A DNA stretch of 44,060 bases from a virus: positions 1-44,060 of the IMG/VR virus record IMGVR_UViG_3300022857_001013; one strand, written 5' to 3'. Below, one piece after another: positions 43,831 to 44,060 of the stretch (positions are counted from its first letter, which is position 1; the number at the start of each line of letters is the position of its first letter). The position numbers were made by a program, and so were the translations under genes. The notes beneath the pieces were generated by a model. That model ran no database searches, had not been told where the DNA came from, and was given only the letters and a program-made list of their open reading frames with translations.

Positions 43831-44060
43831 TTATAATCCCATTATTCTATTTGCCAATGGAGTTTGTTCTCCATGTTTCTCTCTTTGTCTCTCAAGGTCT
43901 CTCTTAGGGTAAACCTCATCGTGTAAATCCATAACCAAAGAGATTAACTTAAGCTTAGACATGCCCTCTGTACTTCCAAAGGTTACAGATCTTCTAGGGC
44001 TCTTCTTAGATAAGTCTTTTATTATTGCAGACAATGCCTCTTCTGGCAATGCCTCTAATT
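43831..44060 (-). CDS. Partial hypothetical protein (C-terminal part)
   Basis: The frame is open to the right edge, so the true start is outside the window; a TTG at 44049 is unlikely to be the start. Visible residues include ALSAIIKDLSKKSPRRSV, GMSKLKLISLVMDLHDEV and the C-terminus TPLANRIMGL. It is basic and helical, with no recognised motif. The stop lies 4 nt beyond the stop of the convergent acidic protein. It probably belongs to a minus-strand operon continuing past 44060. Confidence 0.5.
   Translation of the reverse strand, partial: LEALPEEALSAIIKDLSKKSPRRSVTFGSTEGMSKLKLISLVMDLHDEVYPKRDLERQREKHGEQTPLANRIMGL

Noticed and set aside
1-44060. tRNA genes and CRISPR arrays
   Set aside because: No cloverleaf with a recognisable T-arm was found in any intergenic gap, and no regularly spaced repeats occur. 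Gaps are too short for either.

Overview
The window is part of the genome of a T4-like tailed phage (contractile-tail Caudoviricetes). The evidence is a recognisable T4-type head module: portal gp20, neck gp13, head-completion gp4, prohead protease gp21, scaffold gp22 and major capsid gp23. Alongside it are a gp15-like tail-sheath terminator, a gp5-like baseplate spike, a class I ribonucleotide reductase, a GroES-like co-chaperonin and a clamp-loader-like small subunit. The DNA is AT-rich except for the capsid gene, and genes are packed with frequent ATGA overlaps. Two or more lipobox proteins and LPS-style sugar genes point to a Gram-negative host. Gene content resembles marine or divergent 'far' T4-likes rather than T4 itself. 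I cannot name the host.

Layout. 1-6098 (minus): probable tail-fibre or virion appendage genes, including two proteins sharing a paralogous N-terminal module, plus a zinc-ribbon protein. 6158-14209 (plus): a long glycan cassette with four glycosyltransferases, a UDP-glucose dehydrogenase-like protein, two extended SDR sugar enzymes (one very like GDP-mannose 3,5-epimerase), a methyltransferase, and DUF6165-like and DUF366-like proteins. 14206-17431 (plus): small replication and chaperone genes and a DinG/XPD-type helicase. 17445-26844 (plus): head and neck morphogenesis, ended by a strong terminator. 26932-28547 (minus): a second sugar-nucleotide pair, RmlA-like and a plant-type 3,5-epimerase/4-reductase. 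28600-29133 (plus): a phosphoesterase. 29123-32019 (minus): a four-gene operon of a DpdA-like transglycosylase, a formyltransferase, a P-loop kinase-like protein and QueF. 32069-35686 (plus): baseplate spike. 35698-40825 (minus): a small membrane protein, nrdB, nrdA, two unknowns and a phosphoribosyltransferase. 40920-44060: lipoproteins, small ORFs and QueE.

How the parts fit. The most interesting unit is the 29-32 kb operon. QueE (42.7 kb) makes the 7-deazaguanine core, QueF reduces preQ0 to preQ1, and the DpdA-like protein would exchange guanine in DNA for the deazapurine. The adjacent formyltransferase matches the role proposed for DpdN, formylation of dPreQ1. The predicted result is phage DNA carrying 7-(formylamino)methyl-7-deazaguanine, which would resist restriction. 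FolE, QueD and QueC are not in the window and must come from elsewhere in the phage or from the host. The sugar cassettes could decorate the virion, DNA or host surface; the sequence does not decide.

Regulation. T4 late-promoter-like octamers ([T/A/C]ATAAATA) sit only about 2-10 nt upstream of many start codons. Either late transcripts are nearly leaderless or the octamer acts in translation. Several head-region proteins begin with short peptides ending in [L/I]xE-A/S/G, the cleavage signature of T4 gp21 protease, which suggests packaged or processed core proteins. All functional calls come from reading the translations by eye; no database search was run.
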